Origin: Dugong dugon
Taxonomy: Eukaryota > Chordata > Mammalia > Sirenia > Dugongidae
Direction: 5' to 3'
Length of the DNA: 64,000 nt
Assembly: GCA_030035585.1 (NCBI GenBank)
Contig: CM057468.1
Coordinates: forward strand, 57,532,145-57,596,144
Below, piece after piece: positions 11,020-22,806 of this stretch. The stretch's first letter is position 1, and each line of letters begins with the position of its first letter. The notes under the pieces were generated by a model that was not told where the DNA came from, made no database searches, and was given only the letters and a program-made list of their open reading frames with translations. Position numbers and translations under genes: made by a program.

Positions 11020-12860
11020 TATATAATTTTTGTTGTTGTTGTTGAGAATATACACAGCAGAACATACACCAATTCAACAATTTTTACATGTATAATTCAG
11101 TGACATTGATTACGTTCTTTGAGTTGTGCAACCATTCTCACCCTCCTTTTCTGAGTTGTTTCTCCTCCATTAACATAAACTCACTGTCCCCTAAGTTTCC
11201 TATCTAATTTTTCGAGTTGTTATTGTCAATTTGATCCCATATAGATAGATCTGGAAAGAGCACAATGTTCAAGACAGACAGTCTTCACTATTTAAGCTAA
11301 ATTATTGTTTGGTTTCAAGATTACTTCAAGGGATAATTTTGGTTTAAGGTTTAAAGATTATCTCAGGGCAATTGTTTCAGGGGTTCAACCAACCTCCATA
11401 GCTCTAGAAAAACTGTATTCCCTGAGAATTAGAGATTCTATTCTATTTTCCCTCCTTTGATTAGGATTCTTCTGTAGACTCTTTGATCAAAATGTTCAAT
11501 TATGGTAGCTGGGCACAGTCCAGTTCTTCCGGTCTCATGGCAAAGGAGGCAGCTGTTCATGGAGGCATTTAGCCTTACATTCCATTTCTTCCACTTGTTC
11601 CTAACTCTCCTTCTTCCTCTTTTGCTCCAGGCAAACAGAGACTAATTATTGTACCTTGAATAGATGCTTCAAGCTTTTAAGACTTCAGGCACTAGGCAAG
11701 GAACAGAATCACTAAACATGTTATTAGGCCAATTAACTGGAATGTCCCAAGAAACCACAACCCTAAACCTCCAAATCAAGGAAGCTAATCCAATGAGGTG
11801 TTTGGTGTCGTATAAGCAGCCTCAGCAGCTACTCTTCTTTCTTTTTTTGTCAATATGCCTATCACCCAATTTTTGCCAATTCAACTTTTTACAACTTATA
11901 GACAGCAATTACATTAATTGGCTGTGCAAACCTACCCTTAATCAGTGTAATTTCTGCATCACTGTAAATTGAAACTCAGTACTCTATAAGCAATAATCAC
12001 CCCCCCTCCCTTTTTCCCCAAGTAAGCACTAATAAACTTTGGTCTCTATACATTTGCCTGTTGTTGTCTTTGTATAAAGTGAGGTCATACAATTTTTGTC
12101 CATTTGTGATTGGCTTTTTTCACTCAGCATAATGTCTTCAAGCTCCACCCATACCGTAGCATGTATCAAGACTTCATTTCCCTTACTGGCTGAGTAGTAT
12201 TCCACTATATGTATGTACCACGTTTTGTTTATCCATTCATCCATTGATGGGCATTTATGTTGTTTCCACATTTTGGCTATACTGAATAATGCTGCCATGA
12301 ACATTGGTGTACAAGTATCTGTTTGAGTCTCTGCTTTCAAGTCTTTTGGGTATATACCTAGGAGTGGAACTGCGGAGTTATATGGTAGGTAGTTCTATTT
12401 TTAGTTTTTTAAGGAATTGCCACAATGCTTTCCACAATGGCTGTACCATTTTGCATTCCCCCTCAGCAATAGATAAGGGTTCCCATTTCCCCACATCCTC
12501 ACTAACATTTGTTATTTTCTGTTTTTTTTTTATTTTAACTAGCCATCCTAAAAACAAAACAAAACAAAACCTGTTGCCGTTGAATCGATTCCAACTCATA
12601 GTGACCCTATAGGACAGAGTAGAACTGCCACGTAGAGTTTCCAAGGAGCAGCTGGTGGACTTGAACTGCCGACCTTTTGGTTAACAGCCATAGCATTTAA
12701 CCACTATGCCACCAGGTTTCCAATTAGCCATCCTAGTGAGAGTGAAATTGTATCTCATTGTGGTTTTCATTTGCACCTCTCTGATGGCTAATGCTATCTT
12801 TTCATGTGTTTGGTGGCCATTTGAATATCCTCTTGGGTGAAATGCCTCTTCAAGTCCTTT
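11020..12860 (-). mobile_element. L1 3' UTR and ORF2 C-terminus, 5'-truncated
   Basis: Minus-strand L1. On that strand 12029-12340 encodes a recognisable ORF2 C-terminus (DEWINKTWYIHIVEYYSA, then LEDIMLSEKSQSQMDKNCM). Upstream coding sequence continues to about 12860. The 3' UTR runs down to a TTG-repeat region at about 11020. An AfroSINE splits the ORF2 part at 12551-12721. Many stops show it is inactive. Confidence 0.85.
12551..12721 (-). mobile_element. AfroSINE inserted in the L1
   Basis: Minus-strand, short-form AfroSINE with an aaacaaaacaaaacaaaac tail on its left. It is flanked by aactagccatccta (12537-12550) and aattagccatccta (12722-12735), a 14-bp duplication of L1 sequence with one difference. 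Removing it restores the L1 alignment, so it is younger than the L1. Confidence 0.95.
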
Positions 12861-12885
12861 GCCTATTTTATGATTAGGTCACTTG

Positions 12886-12934
12886 TATGTATATATATAT
12901 GTGTTTATATATATATATGCATATACATATATTT
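12886..12934. repeat. TA microsatellite
   Basis: Imperfect (TA)n with GT and GC interruptions, just beyond the truncated 5' end of the L1. Confidence 0.85.
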
Positions 12935-12940
12935 TATGAC

Positions 12941-13873
12941 AGTAAAAGAAAAAAAATGGAAGACTTTGCAAATCAACCCTGGACTTCTCATAAACATACA
13001 TGCACTGTAGCAAAATAAGGCTACTAGTGAAGTTATTATACATTTGTACTTTGTAGTTTCTTCTTTCTAGTGGTTACAGATTACAGGGTCATCTCTTTTT
13101 GCTTGAACGGGACTTTGAGGCAACCTAGAACTATGGTATCCAAGTATGCCTTAGGGACTAGGGACTAGCCTAAGGAGGAAGTGGAAGCTGGTATCAATGA
13201 GAGGCTTATCAGTGTCAGAAAAAAAGCAGATGAGGAGAGGGAGAAAGGAATGGTCTAGAAATGCAGAAAAACAATAGTTCCCTGAGGCAGAAAAGTGAGG
13301 GAAAATAGAACAGACTCTTCTCAAGGCAGGAACATTACCTGCAAGGGGAGGCAGAAGGAAAGAAACAAGGTTACAGTGTAGGTATGACATAAGCAGAAGC
13401 CAAACAGGCATGAAGCAGACATAAAAATCATACTGATGTCAGTGATAAAGATGCCTCCAGTAGGCTCTGTGTGGTTAACTAAACGTATAATGTCATCTCA
13501 ATAAATGAGAAATACTCAAAATATATGTGAGATTAGCATTTTATAATAGAAGAAGTAAACTTTGTTTACATTAGAGTAGACTTGGGTTAGATTTCCACCA
13601 AATAACAAAAGAAATCAGATAAAACTAATAGGACACTTACCCTTGTCTCTTCTTATGTGAGGAGGAACAAAAGTGGGTTAACTGGAAAAACAAGTTATCA
13701 CTAGATAAATGACAGTTTATTTCAAGAGATCCTCATGAGATCTGAAGCATAAAAAGCAGAAAACGCTTGAGGAAAAGGAGATAGAGTTTATTGGCCATCC
13801 AAACGGTGTATTAACCCTTAGAACTGAGATTGAACCTTGTGAGAGATACAGGGAAAAAAGAGCAAATTTCAGG
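12941..13873. other. Non-coding DNA, nothing recognised
   Basis: No gene was recognised. An 86-codon minus-strand frame (13151-13411) has low complexity and no family resemblance. Confidence 0.5.
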
Positions 13874-14066
13874 TCAGAGAAGTCTAGACTCAAATCGATT
13901 TGACATTTGTTAGCATAGAACTCTTAGGCAAATTAAATAACCTTCTGAGCCTTAATTTCCTTATTTTAAAATAGGACCAACAGCATTTACCCCATGAGGT
14001 TTAAAGGTAACAGGGTATGTAATACTCCTGGCATAGAGGAGTAATTCAATGAATGTTTAGTTCCCT
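13874..14066 (+). mobile_element. MIR SINE
   Basis: This follows the MIR core and tail: loss-of-activity version of 'ggcaaattaaataaccttct', then gagccttaatttccttattt and an AT-rich tail near aattcaatgaatgttta. It is old and diverged, with no coding role. Confidence 0.65.
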
Positions 14067-14227
14067 TATTTTTCTGAGCAAACTGTTCGGTGCGGGAGAT
14101 GCGCTCTGTCAGAGGGTGAGCAGAACCTGTAAGACATCCCCATGGCAAAACTTGCCCCTCAGTCCAGGGAGTCATTCTTTGATGCACAGATTCTTGAGCC
14201 AAACACCTGAATATACTCGCTACCTTA

Positions 14228-14426
14228 AAACCCATTGCCGATTCTGACTCTTAGCAAGCCTGCAGGACAGAGTAGAACTGCCCCATAGGGTTTCCAAGGC
14301 TGTAAATCTTTATGGAGGCAGACTGCCACATCTTTCTCCCCTAGGAGCAGCTGGTGGGTTACAGCTGCTGACCTTTCTGTTAGCAGCCAAGCGCTTTAAC
14401 CACTGCACCACCAAGGCTCCTTCTCC
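14228..14426 (-). mobile_element. AfroSINE, long form
   Basis: Minus-strand AfroSINE with the gactgccacatctttctccc segment. Direct repeats ctacctta at 14220-14227 and 14427-14434 flank it. A few bases near the 3' tail (gattctgac part) are deleted. Confidence 0.92.
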
Positions 14427-14434
14427 CTACCTTA

Positions 14435-17418
14435 GGTCCCGGTTTAGTCACATCCTTGGGCCATGGCTGTTGGAACTCTCTGCAAAGGCTCTCAGGGTGT
14501 TCACATCAACTGATCCCTGATTCTAGTCCACACATATTTCTTATACACACCCCTGGTCCTGTTGCATTACTTTCCTGTTTTTTTTTTTTTTTTTCTGATT
14601 AGTCTGGATGGACCAAGGTCTTAAGCTTCTCCTCCACTCCCAAATCTTTGGGCGTTCTGTGTGTGTATTTTATCTGTAGGATCCAGGCCATGACTTTTTA
14701 AAGCAGTTCTCCTTAGAGAACTGTGTATCTCTTTGAAGACTTCCTGAAGTAATATCAGTTAAAATAGTACCCTCATGTTGGGGGTAAAAAAAAGGGGTTG
14801 AGAATTCCTCAAGTGAGAGACTTCCAACTTATAAGTACAGTCCAAGAGTGTTTTTCTCAGAGTATGTATTGCTAGCTGCTGTAACAACTCAATATAATTT
14901 GTCACTTATGCAAAGTCCGAAAGCATTTCTCTTGATCTGGTGGACTGGTTCTCCTACATGGCTCCTTCCATCTTAAGCCTCTATTATCTCAACCTGTAGC
15001 ACCCAGTGTTACCTTGGAAGGTTGAGAGAGAAGAGGATTGCTACATTCCATTGATCTGAGCTAGTTACAGGACCCCAACTAGATAGACGGGATATGTAAT
15101 CTCCCTCCCCATGCCCAGGAGGAAAACCTCAAAATGATTACTTGAACACATAGCATTCTCATGTTATTGTTATATCTGTCATAGAGAGATATAAATTATC
15201 CCTTATCCCCCAAAGCCAAAGGCTCATAGATTAACAATAACTTGTTTCTAAAGACAAAAACAAAATTTGGAAGACAGAAACTCAGTTATATTTTCACAGT
15301 GTAGAGTTTCATTGTAACCAAAATTTCTGGCATAACTGTGAAGTATAAATTTGATGAATTCTAGAAATTTGATAAATTGTTCAGAAGAGTGGACACAGCT
15401 TTAAAGTAATAATTCCTGCTTAAGAAATCAATGGTCCTTTACAGAGTACCACAACACAATAATTAAATAGCAATAATACAGAACTTAATTTAAATTAACG
15501 AAATTGCATTTAAAAAAAGTAATTCGGTACTTCCTATTTTAAGCTTAATGACAAGATAATACCCAGAATGGCCTTTTTTTTTTCCTCATACAGTTTTAAG
15601 CACAGTATATGCCAAAGTATTATTTTGAACAGATTTGGTTGACTGTGGCATTTCCCCCAGCTTTCTGTCCTAAACAGAGCAAATAAAAATATGTAAGGAT
15701 GAAGAGCAAGGTGGCTTGTATTTTAACTACACGGTGCTAAGATTTGAAGGGAAATAAAAATCTCATCTATTTCTCTTTTCTTTTTTGAAGGTGGATTATA
15801 TCAGGCAAAAATTTTAAAAAGATCAATATCTTCTTTGTACTTTCCAACCACTAATGATTGAGTGATAATAAATGTTTCTGATAGGGATTCCATAATACTA
15901 TGTCTTTACATTTGAATGGTTAACCCAATTAAGGTCTAGTAAATAAAATAATGTGTAAACTCATGAGCAAATTCCATGATTCTGTTAAAAGATTTTCCTG
16001 TAAATAGCCAACCATGTACCTCCACCCAGAAGGCAGACATTTCACAGAAACACAGTTTAAAAAATGGATCTCTTTATTCACCCTTCTGCCACTCCCACCA
16101 ATAAAAACAAACACTTCCCATTTGAAGCAGAACATTTAGCTGTCTGTAAGCAACAGAAAGAACACTTCCCCAGCAACAGGAAAACCCAAAAAGGACATCT
16201 ATTTTTAAAAATAAAATGTGAGGCCTTCAGCATTTTGCTGATTTAGTGAGCAACAGGGAGTATACAAGTTATCTATCCAAATTAGGTGCACGTCCTATAG
16301 ATTTTAAGAATAAATACACAGATTTCAACTTGCCTTTTATTTGTTTTTATTTCTCCCTTTGTTTTAAGCACTAGACCTTTACTTGACATTTCTGCTGATT
16401 TCTCTGTTTGTAGCTATTTGCACATATGGTGGTTATAAGGTAGGAGGTGTCTCATTTTAAGTGGAAGGATGATAATTCAAGGAGTTCATCACCATAGGCA
16501 AAAGAGTTCACAGCAGACTGTGCCATTGCTCAGTAGCAAGGTTTTTGAAAAAGATGATGATGAATATGCATGTTGGAGGAAAGTGATCTGAAAATGAACT
16601 GCGACTTATTTGCTATCCTAAGTATCACAGTTTTAGAACTGAAAGAAACCTTAAAGTTTATCTTGAGCCACAAGGTATTGTCCAATGTTTAATATAACAA
16701 AGTACTGTATGCAATTGTATATAATATACTACTGTTAGTATAATCATATGTTTCAACCGCCTAACTTTAAAGAAAAGGAAATCGAAGCTCAGCTAGTGAC
16801 TAATTTTCACTTCAAAGGCTCAATTCTTTTCACTAGCAGAGACAGGGCCATAAGGCAGATCTTCTCACATTACATCCCAGGCTTGTGTTCTTTTTATTCC
16901 ACAGCCAATATTATGGATCATATGTCTACTATCTCTTCCATTTATTTGTGTGTATATTCATTACAAATATTTACCAATGTAAAACTGAAAATAAAAAGAT
17001 CATAATATATGAAAAGTTGAAAGCATGTCAAATTAACTTGTGCCAATTGACATACTATACTACCACTTAAAAACAGAAGTAATTTTAGAATAATTTTACT
17101 TTTTTACTTTAGCTGTTAAGCTAGTAAAGTAGAAAGCAATATAATGGTGGTCTTTGATTTCACCCTTATTCTGTAGAAATGGAACTAGCTGAGGTCAGCC
17201 TGAAGAATGAGGACGTATTAAGTCCTGTCTGTGAGTACTGATTCCTTTTCTCACTTCCTCCTTTGGCTGAAGGCAAAAACAGGGGGTCAAAGGTCTATCA
17301 CAACAGTGATTATTCATGTAAGAAATTGGAGACAAAGATGGTCTAAAAATTTTAGTTTCTAAAGTTACCTTAATTAACATATTTCAAGACACTGTGTATA
17401 CAAACATAATTCTGAATT
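14435..17418. other. Non-coding DNA, mostly unassigned
   Basis: No gene was recognised in about 3 kb. A T run lies at about 14580. The segment 16620-16910 has features of an old MIR/CR1-like repeat (ttttagaactgaaagaaacc and agaaaaggaaatcgaagctc), but it is too diverged to name. All open frames are short. Confidence 0.5.
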
Positions 17419-17486
17419 ATATAGATATACATGGTATATATACACACACGTATAAGTGTGCATATGTATACACACATGTATATATC
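17419..17486. repeat. TA/CA compound microsatellite
   Basis: Mixed (TA)n and (CA)n with acgtataagtgtg in the middle, immediately before a MIR copy. Confidence 0.8.
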
Positions 17487-17504
17487 TAATGTTTTTCTTG
17501 AAAT

Positions 17505-17672
17505 CTTGGCTCTACTACTAGCAGTGTAAATGTGGGGAAAAATTTAACTTCTCTCACCTCAATTTCCTTGTTTGTAAAATGAGAATAATAACAGTTCTTA
17601 TCTTACAGAATTGTTGTAAAGGGCTTAAAGCAGAGCCTGACATAATAAGCACTGAATAAATATTAGCTATTA
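17505..17672 (+). mobile_element. MIR SINE, nearly complete
   Basis: A well-preserved MIR: ctcacctcaatttccttgtt, then gtaaaatgagaataataaca and agcactgaataaatattagc near the end. These are the core and tail of the family. It is mammal-wide and ancient. Confidence 0.88.
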
Positions 17673-18249
17673 TAGAGAATTAGACATTTTAAATCTTTAT
17701 CTCCCCGTATTTATATCCCTATCTGCATCCAACTAAAATTTCTTCTATAAAATCATCCATTGTTCGGGTCTACAGATAAGAACGTAAAAGTAATTTGAGT
17801 ATGCACTTCCCCTTTCCCTCACTTTTTTAGGGCAGTGAAACTATTATATATAGTACTATAATGGTAGGTACATGATATTATGCTTTTGTCAAAACCCATA
17901 AAACTTTACAGCATAAAGATTAAAACTTAATGTATGCAAAACTTTAAAAAATCAAATCATTTAGGAGGTTAGGGAATCCCAGGAAAGAATGCAAACTGTG
18001 ACAAGAGAATCCAACTGTATTACAAATGTATGAAACAACCTCACTGAACTGGGAGGGGTGAAAGGTGCTGACCTAAGTACCTTTGAAAATGAGTGAGGCC
18101 TGTAAGACTAGAGGAAATGCACATAAGCATTGTACTATAGTACCATTCTCCAGGAAAAGAAACCGAGGCTCCCTAGGAAATGACTCATTATAGAACTGGG
18201 GCAAGAGATGCATAAGATGATCCTGGAGCATTTTGTAGTTGCAGAAAGT
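17673..18249. other. Non-coding DNA, nothing recognised
   Basis: AT-rich unique-looking sequence with no gene or repeat recognised. Confidence 0.5.
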
Positions 18250-19160
18250 AAGGAAGTGCTAAAAAATAAAAACAAACAAAAAACCGACCCACATTGCTCG
18301 GGTTATGTCAAAGGGATATAAGAGCCAACCAAAATGGCTCCCAATGGTCAAAGCTGGGACAATTTTAGCCACAAAATAAATAAAGTAATATTGGATTATA
18401 AGAAGTATAAAATAAATATCCATGAGTCCATACTGATATACATAAATAATTGAATAAATAAAAGAAGGAAGAGAAGAGACACATGTCCCATGCAGAGCAA
18501 TTGCAAATAATTTATGTAGAAACTCTAGCTTCAAGGAGGGAGAACATAACTCTCCACTGCTTAAGTGTGGGCTGCACCTAGTGACTTCCAAAGAGTAGAG
18601 TATGGAAACGGGAAAAATAAAGAGTAACCTTACAGTGGAGAAACTTAATAAACACTACCTTAGCCAGGTGGTGAAGGTCAACATCAATAGTGACAAATCA
18701 TGCTTATAGGACGTGATGAAAATGGTACCTTACCTCTGAGGTCTTCCTTCCAAAAATCCGTAACTCTAGTTATAAGTTGTAATAATCAGAGAAATATCAG
18801 ACAAATTCCAACAGAGGGGCATACTACAGTATTCCCGACCAATATTCCTCAAAACTGTCAAGGTCATCAAAAACAGAAATTTCAAGAAACTGTCACACTC
18901 AAGAAGAACACGAGGAGACATGACAACTAAATATAATGTGGTATTGTGGATGAGATTCTTGAACAGAAAAAGGACATTAGGTAAAAACTAACATTGATGT
19001 GTCTATATAAATTAATTAATTAATACTAAAACCCATTAATTATAACCAATGATCATACTAATGTAGCGGGTATATGGGAACTCTTTGTAATATCATCTCA
19101 ATTTTTCTGCAAATCTAAAACTGTTCTAAAAATAATAGTCTGTTTAAAAAAGAAGAATAA
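18250..19160 (+). mobile_element. L1 3' UTR, old subfamily
   Basis: This matches the 3' UTR of old mammalian L1 (L1M type): aacactaccttagccaggtg, aaaactgtcaaggtcatcaa, gacatgacaactaaatataa and tctaaaactgttctaaaaat near the end. It runs in the plus direction. The exact subfamily is uncertain. Confidence 0.8.
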
Positions 19161-19373
19161 CTGAAATCTTCAAGATTAAATTCCCAGTACAAGCAAGAAC
19201 CAAATTTAATTTATTCGTTTGTTTTAAAAGTATAAAGGTGAATCATTGTCATATTCTGCTGAAGAAAAAAAAAACTACACTTAAAATGTGACATATGAGC
19301 TCATTTTTACCAAAACAACATGTTTCATAAAGCTCAGTTTCACAAACATTTTAAAATCACTAATGTTGTCGAG

Positions 19374-19524
19374 CCCTGGTGGCACAGTGCTTAAGAGCTA
19401 AGGCTGCTAACCAAAAGGTTGGTAGTTCGAATCCACCAGCTGCTGCTTCAAAATCCTATGGGTCATTTCTACCCTATCCTATAGGGTCACTATGAGTCGG
19501 AATCGACTCCTGGCACCTAGCAAC
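19374..19524 (+). mobile_element. AfroSINE, short form
   Basis: Plus-strand AfroSINE beginning gagccctggtggcacagtgc, with B box-like gttcgaatcc and an end at ggcacctagcaac. Its 3' tail abuts the 3' tail of the RTE fragment on the opposite strand, creating a long inverted repeat. Confidence 0.92.
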
Positions 19525-19526
19525 AT

Positions 19527-20400
19527 TGCTGTTGTTAGGTGCCGTGGAGCTGGTTCTGACTCATAGTGACCCTATGTACAACAGAACGAAACACCACCGG
19601 GTCCTGCACCATCCTCATGATCATTGTTATGCTTGAGCCCATGGTTGTGGCCACTGTGTCAATCCTCCTTGACGGTCTTCCTCTTTTCACTGACCCGCTA
19701 CTTTACCAAGAACGATGTCCTTCTGCAGGGACTGATCCCTCCCAATAACATTTCCGAAGTATGTGAGACAAAGTCTCCATCCTGGCTTCTAAGGAGCTTT
19801 CTGGCTGTACATCTTCCAAGACCAATTTGTTCTTTCTTTTGGCAGTCCATGGTGTATTCAATATTCTTCGCTAACACCATAATCCAAATACATCAATTCT
19901 TCTTCAGTCTTCCTTATTCATTGTCCAGCTTTCGCGTGCATATGAGGCGATTGAAAACACCATGGCTTGGGTCAGGTGCACCATAGTCCTCAAAGAGATA
20001 TCTTTGCTTTTTAATACTTTAAAGAGGTCTTTTGCAGATTTTACCAATGCAATATGTCATTTGATTTCTTGACTGCTGCTTCCATGGCTGTTGATTGTAG
20101 ATCCAAGTAAAATGAAATCCTTTAGAACTTTGGTATTTTCTGTGTTTATCATGATGTTGCTTATTGGTCCAGTTGTGAGGACTTTTGTTTTCTTTATGTT
20201 GAGGTGTAATCCATATTGAGGGCTGTGATCTTTGATCTTCATCAGTAACTGCTTCAAGTCCTCTTCACTTTCAGCAAGGTTGTGTCATCTGCATACTGAA
20301 GGTTGTTAATGAGTCCTCCTCCAGTTCTGATGCCCTGTTCTTTATATAGTCCAGCTTCTCGGATTATTTGCTTGGCATACAGATTGAATAAATTATGGTG
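19527..20400 (-). mobile_element. RTE/BovB-type LINE, reverse transcriptase and 3' end
   Basis: Minus-strand RTE fragment. The 3' tail is at 19527 (gctgttgttaggtgcc). The translation on 20057-20257 contains LHLNIKKTKVLTTGP and DFILLGSTI, typical of the RTE reverse transcriptase palm/thumb region. The more C-terminal part (19560-19990) is homologous to the copy at 9090-9493. Frames are broken by stops and shifts, and the 5' part is missing. Confidence 0.9.
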
Positions 20401-20430
20401 AAAGAATGTGAAAATCTAGTGATTTACGGT

Positions 20431-20901
20431 TTAACCCTTTCGTCCCTGGAGGTACATACAGCGACCATGAACTTTTTCAGCTTCTGGGGTTTATTGGGAA
20501 GCTGTTGTATTAGTGATAGTGTGTGCTGCCGCCAGGCAGGGGCCCTTATGACTGTTTGAAGCCAAAGAAACAGGCGTGTGCCGCAAATGACTATTTGTAC
20601 AGGGTATTGTATGAGTTCTCTGAATTTTTGACAGGAAAAATAGAAATTTTGAAAAATTTTATTTGTTACACGTATGTACCAATAGAACCCTGTGGGGACT
20701 CTGAGGTATAATTAGTGGTACTTCGTATGTACCACTAAATACTTAGGGGGGTAGGCTTGTGGGAGGGGGAAAGAAAAAAAATCCATACTACCTACTAAAA
20801 ATTCAGACATACTCAATGATTCAGCATGCTTCCATTAATGAAAACACATGGTATCAATAAAAAATTCAAAGCAGAAAATAATTGGATCACCAAAGGGTTA
20901 A
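20431..20901. mobile_element. piggyBac-like MITE between TTAA sites
   Basis: Two TTAA tetranucleotides (20431-20434 and 20898-20901) bracket the segment. The left end reads CCCTTTCGTCCC and the right end, complemented, reads CCCTTTGGTGATCC. TTAA duplication with ends starting CCC is the hallmark of piggyBac transposons. The 463-bp interior has no transposase frame, so it is non-autonomous. The motif gtatgtacc occurs three times, once inverted next to the left end. The family call is an inference from target site and termini. Confidence 0.65.
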
Positions 20902-21036
20902 CATTATTTCTGAGGAATAACAGATTAATAATAGAGAGACTATGCTAAACCTCTAGCAGATTAATAGTGGAGGACAGTGGACAGAATGTGGGCCTGGTAA
21001 TCAAATGGTAACCTGGGTAAGCTACTAAACCTTTTA

Positions 21037-21416
21037 GAGTTTGTTTTATGTATTTTGGAGCCCCGTTGTTGGGTGTGTAAATATTTATTATAGTTATGGC
21101 CTCCTCATTTATTGACCCTTTAATCATTATGTGATGTCCTTCCTTATCCTTTGTGGTAGATTTTACTTTAAAGTCTATTTTGTCAGAGATAAATATTGCC
21201 ACTCCTGCTCTTTTTTGAGTGTTGTTTGCTTGATATATTTTTTCTGTCCTTTGAGTTTTAGTTTGTGTCTTTATGTCTAAGGTGTGTCTCTTGGAGGCAG
21301 CATATAGATGGATCGTGTTTTTTTATCCATTCTGCCACTCTCTGTCTCTTTATTGGTGCATTTAGTCCATTTACACTCAGCATAATTATTGATAGGTATG
21401 AGTTTAGTGCTGTCAT
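21037..21416 (-). pseudogene. L1 ORF2 N-terminal fragment (endonuclease domain)
   Basis: ORF2 appears to start at the Met at 21416 (MTALNSYLSIIMLSVNGLNA), followed by QRVAEWIKKHDPSICCLQET. It shifts frame near 21250 and continues as ISDKIDFKVKST, then IINIYTPNNGAPKYIKQ, where the element ends. Only part of the apurinic-endonuclease-like domain is present and reverse transcriptase is absent. It is dead. Confidence 0.88.
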
Positions 21417-21774
21417 TTTGATGTCTTTTTTTGTGTGTTGTTGACAGTTTCTTTGTTCCACTTAATTTTCTGTGCTGAGTTGTTTCTCTTTATGTATTTT
21501 CTTTTCATCTCTTTCATTGTTGTTGATTTCGTATTTGCTAAGTCTTTATATTTTTCTTGTTTTTTATTTTGATGTGTAGGATTGTTAGTTTCCTTTGTGG
21601 TTACCTTAATATCTACCCCTATTTTTCTAAGTTTAAACCAGTCTTTTACTTCTTTATATTGCCTTGACTTCCTCTCCATATGAAAAATCTATGACTACAT
21701 TTTTTAGTCCCTCTTTTTTGTTTTAATGTTGTCACCTTTTACATATTGACAACTGTTTCCCTGTTTTCAGTGGT

Positions 21775-22806
21775 TTAGCTTTGATTTACTTTTGTGACTT
21801 CCCTATCTGGGCTGATATCTGGTTGCTCTGTCCTTTGTTCTGGTTTTGGGTTGTTATCTGATGTTACTGATTTTCTAACCAGAGGACTCCCTTTAGTATT
21901 TCCTGTAATTTGGTTTGGTTTTTGCAAATTCCCTAAGCTTCTGGTTATCTGGAAACACCTTAAATTCGCCATCATATATGGGAGACAGTTTTGCTGGATA
22001 TATAATTCTTGACCGGCAATTTTTTTTTCCTTCAAGGCTTTATATATGTCATCCCATTGCCTTCTTGCCTGCATGGTTTCTGCTGAGTAGTCTGAGCTTA
22101 TTGTTATTGACTCTCCTTTGTAGATGACTTTTCGTTTATCCCTAGCTCCTCTTAAAATTCTCTCTTTATCTTTGGTTTTGACTAGTTTGATTATAATATG
22201 TCTTGGTGACTTTCTTTTGGGATCTACCTTATGTGGGGTTCGATGAGCATCTTGGATAGATATGTCGTCTTTCACGATATCAGGGAAGATTTCTGCCGAC
22301 AAATCTTCAACAATTCTCTCTGTATTTTCTGCTATCCCCCCAGTTCTGGTACTCCAGTCACTCATAGGTTACTCCTCTTGATAGAGTCCCACATAATTCT
22401 TAGGGTTTCTTCATTTTTTTTAATCCTTTTATCTGATTTTTCCTCAAATAAGTTAGTGTCAAGTGCTTTATCTTCAATCTCACTAATTCTGACTTCCATT
22501 GCCTCAGTTCTGTTCCTATGACTATCTATTCAGTTGTCTTATTCTGAAATTTTATTGTTAATCTTCTGGATTTCTGATTGCTTTCTTTCTATGGATTCTT
22601 GCAGCCTTTTAAACTTGTCATAATGCTCTTCTCTAATCTTCTTTAACTTCCTGTATTGCTTGGTGTGCGTTTTGCCTAATTTCCTTCCTGATGTCTTGAA
22701 GAGTTCTGTATATTAATCTTTTGTATTCTGCCTCTGGTAATTCCAAGAAATTCTCTTCCTCCGGAAAATTTGACTCTTCATTTTGTGAGCTTGCTGAAGC
22801 CATCAT
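21775..22806 (-). pseudogene. L1 ORF1 (nucleic-acid-binding chaperone), disrupted
   Basis: The likely start is the double Met at 22806, giving an acidic N-terminus. Frame breaks follow in the coiled-coil part. The C-terminal 196 codons (21775-22365) are open and show the ORF1 RRM and C-terminal domains: SPRHIIIKLVKTKDKERIL, then GESITISSDYSAETMQARRQW. In L1 this protein forms trimers that bind the element's RNA. The stops mean no full protein is made. Confidence 0.88.

Noticed and set aside
19566-19986. 60- and 120-codon plus-strand frames
   Set aside because: They are antisense to the RTE LINE coding region and carry no known domain.
21775-22365. 196-codon minus-strand frame as a host gene
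   Set aside because: It is the C-terminal part of L1 ORF1, with frame breaks upstream; not a host gene.
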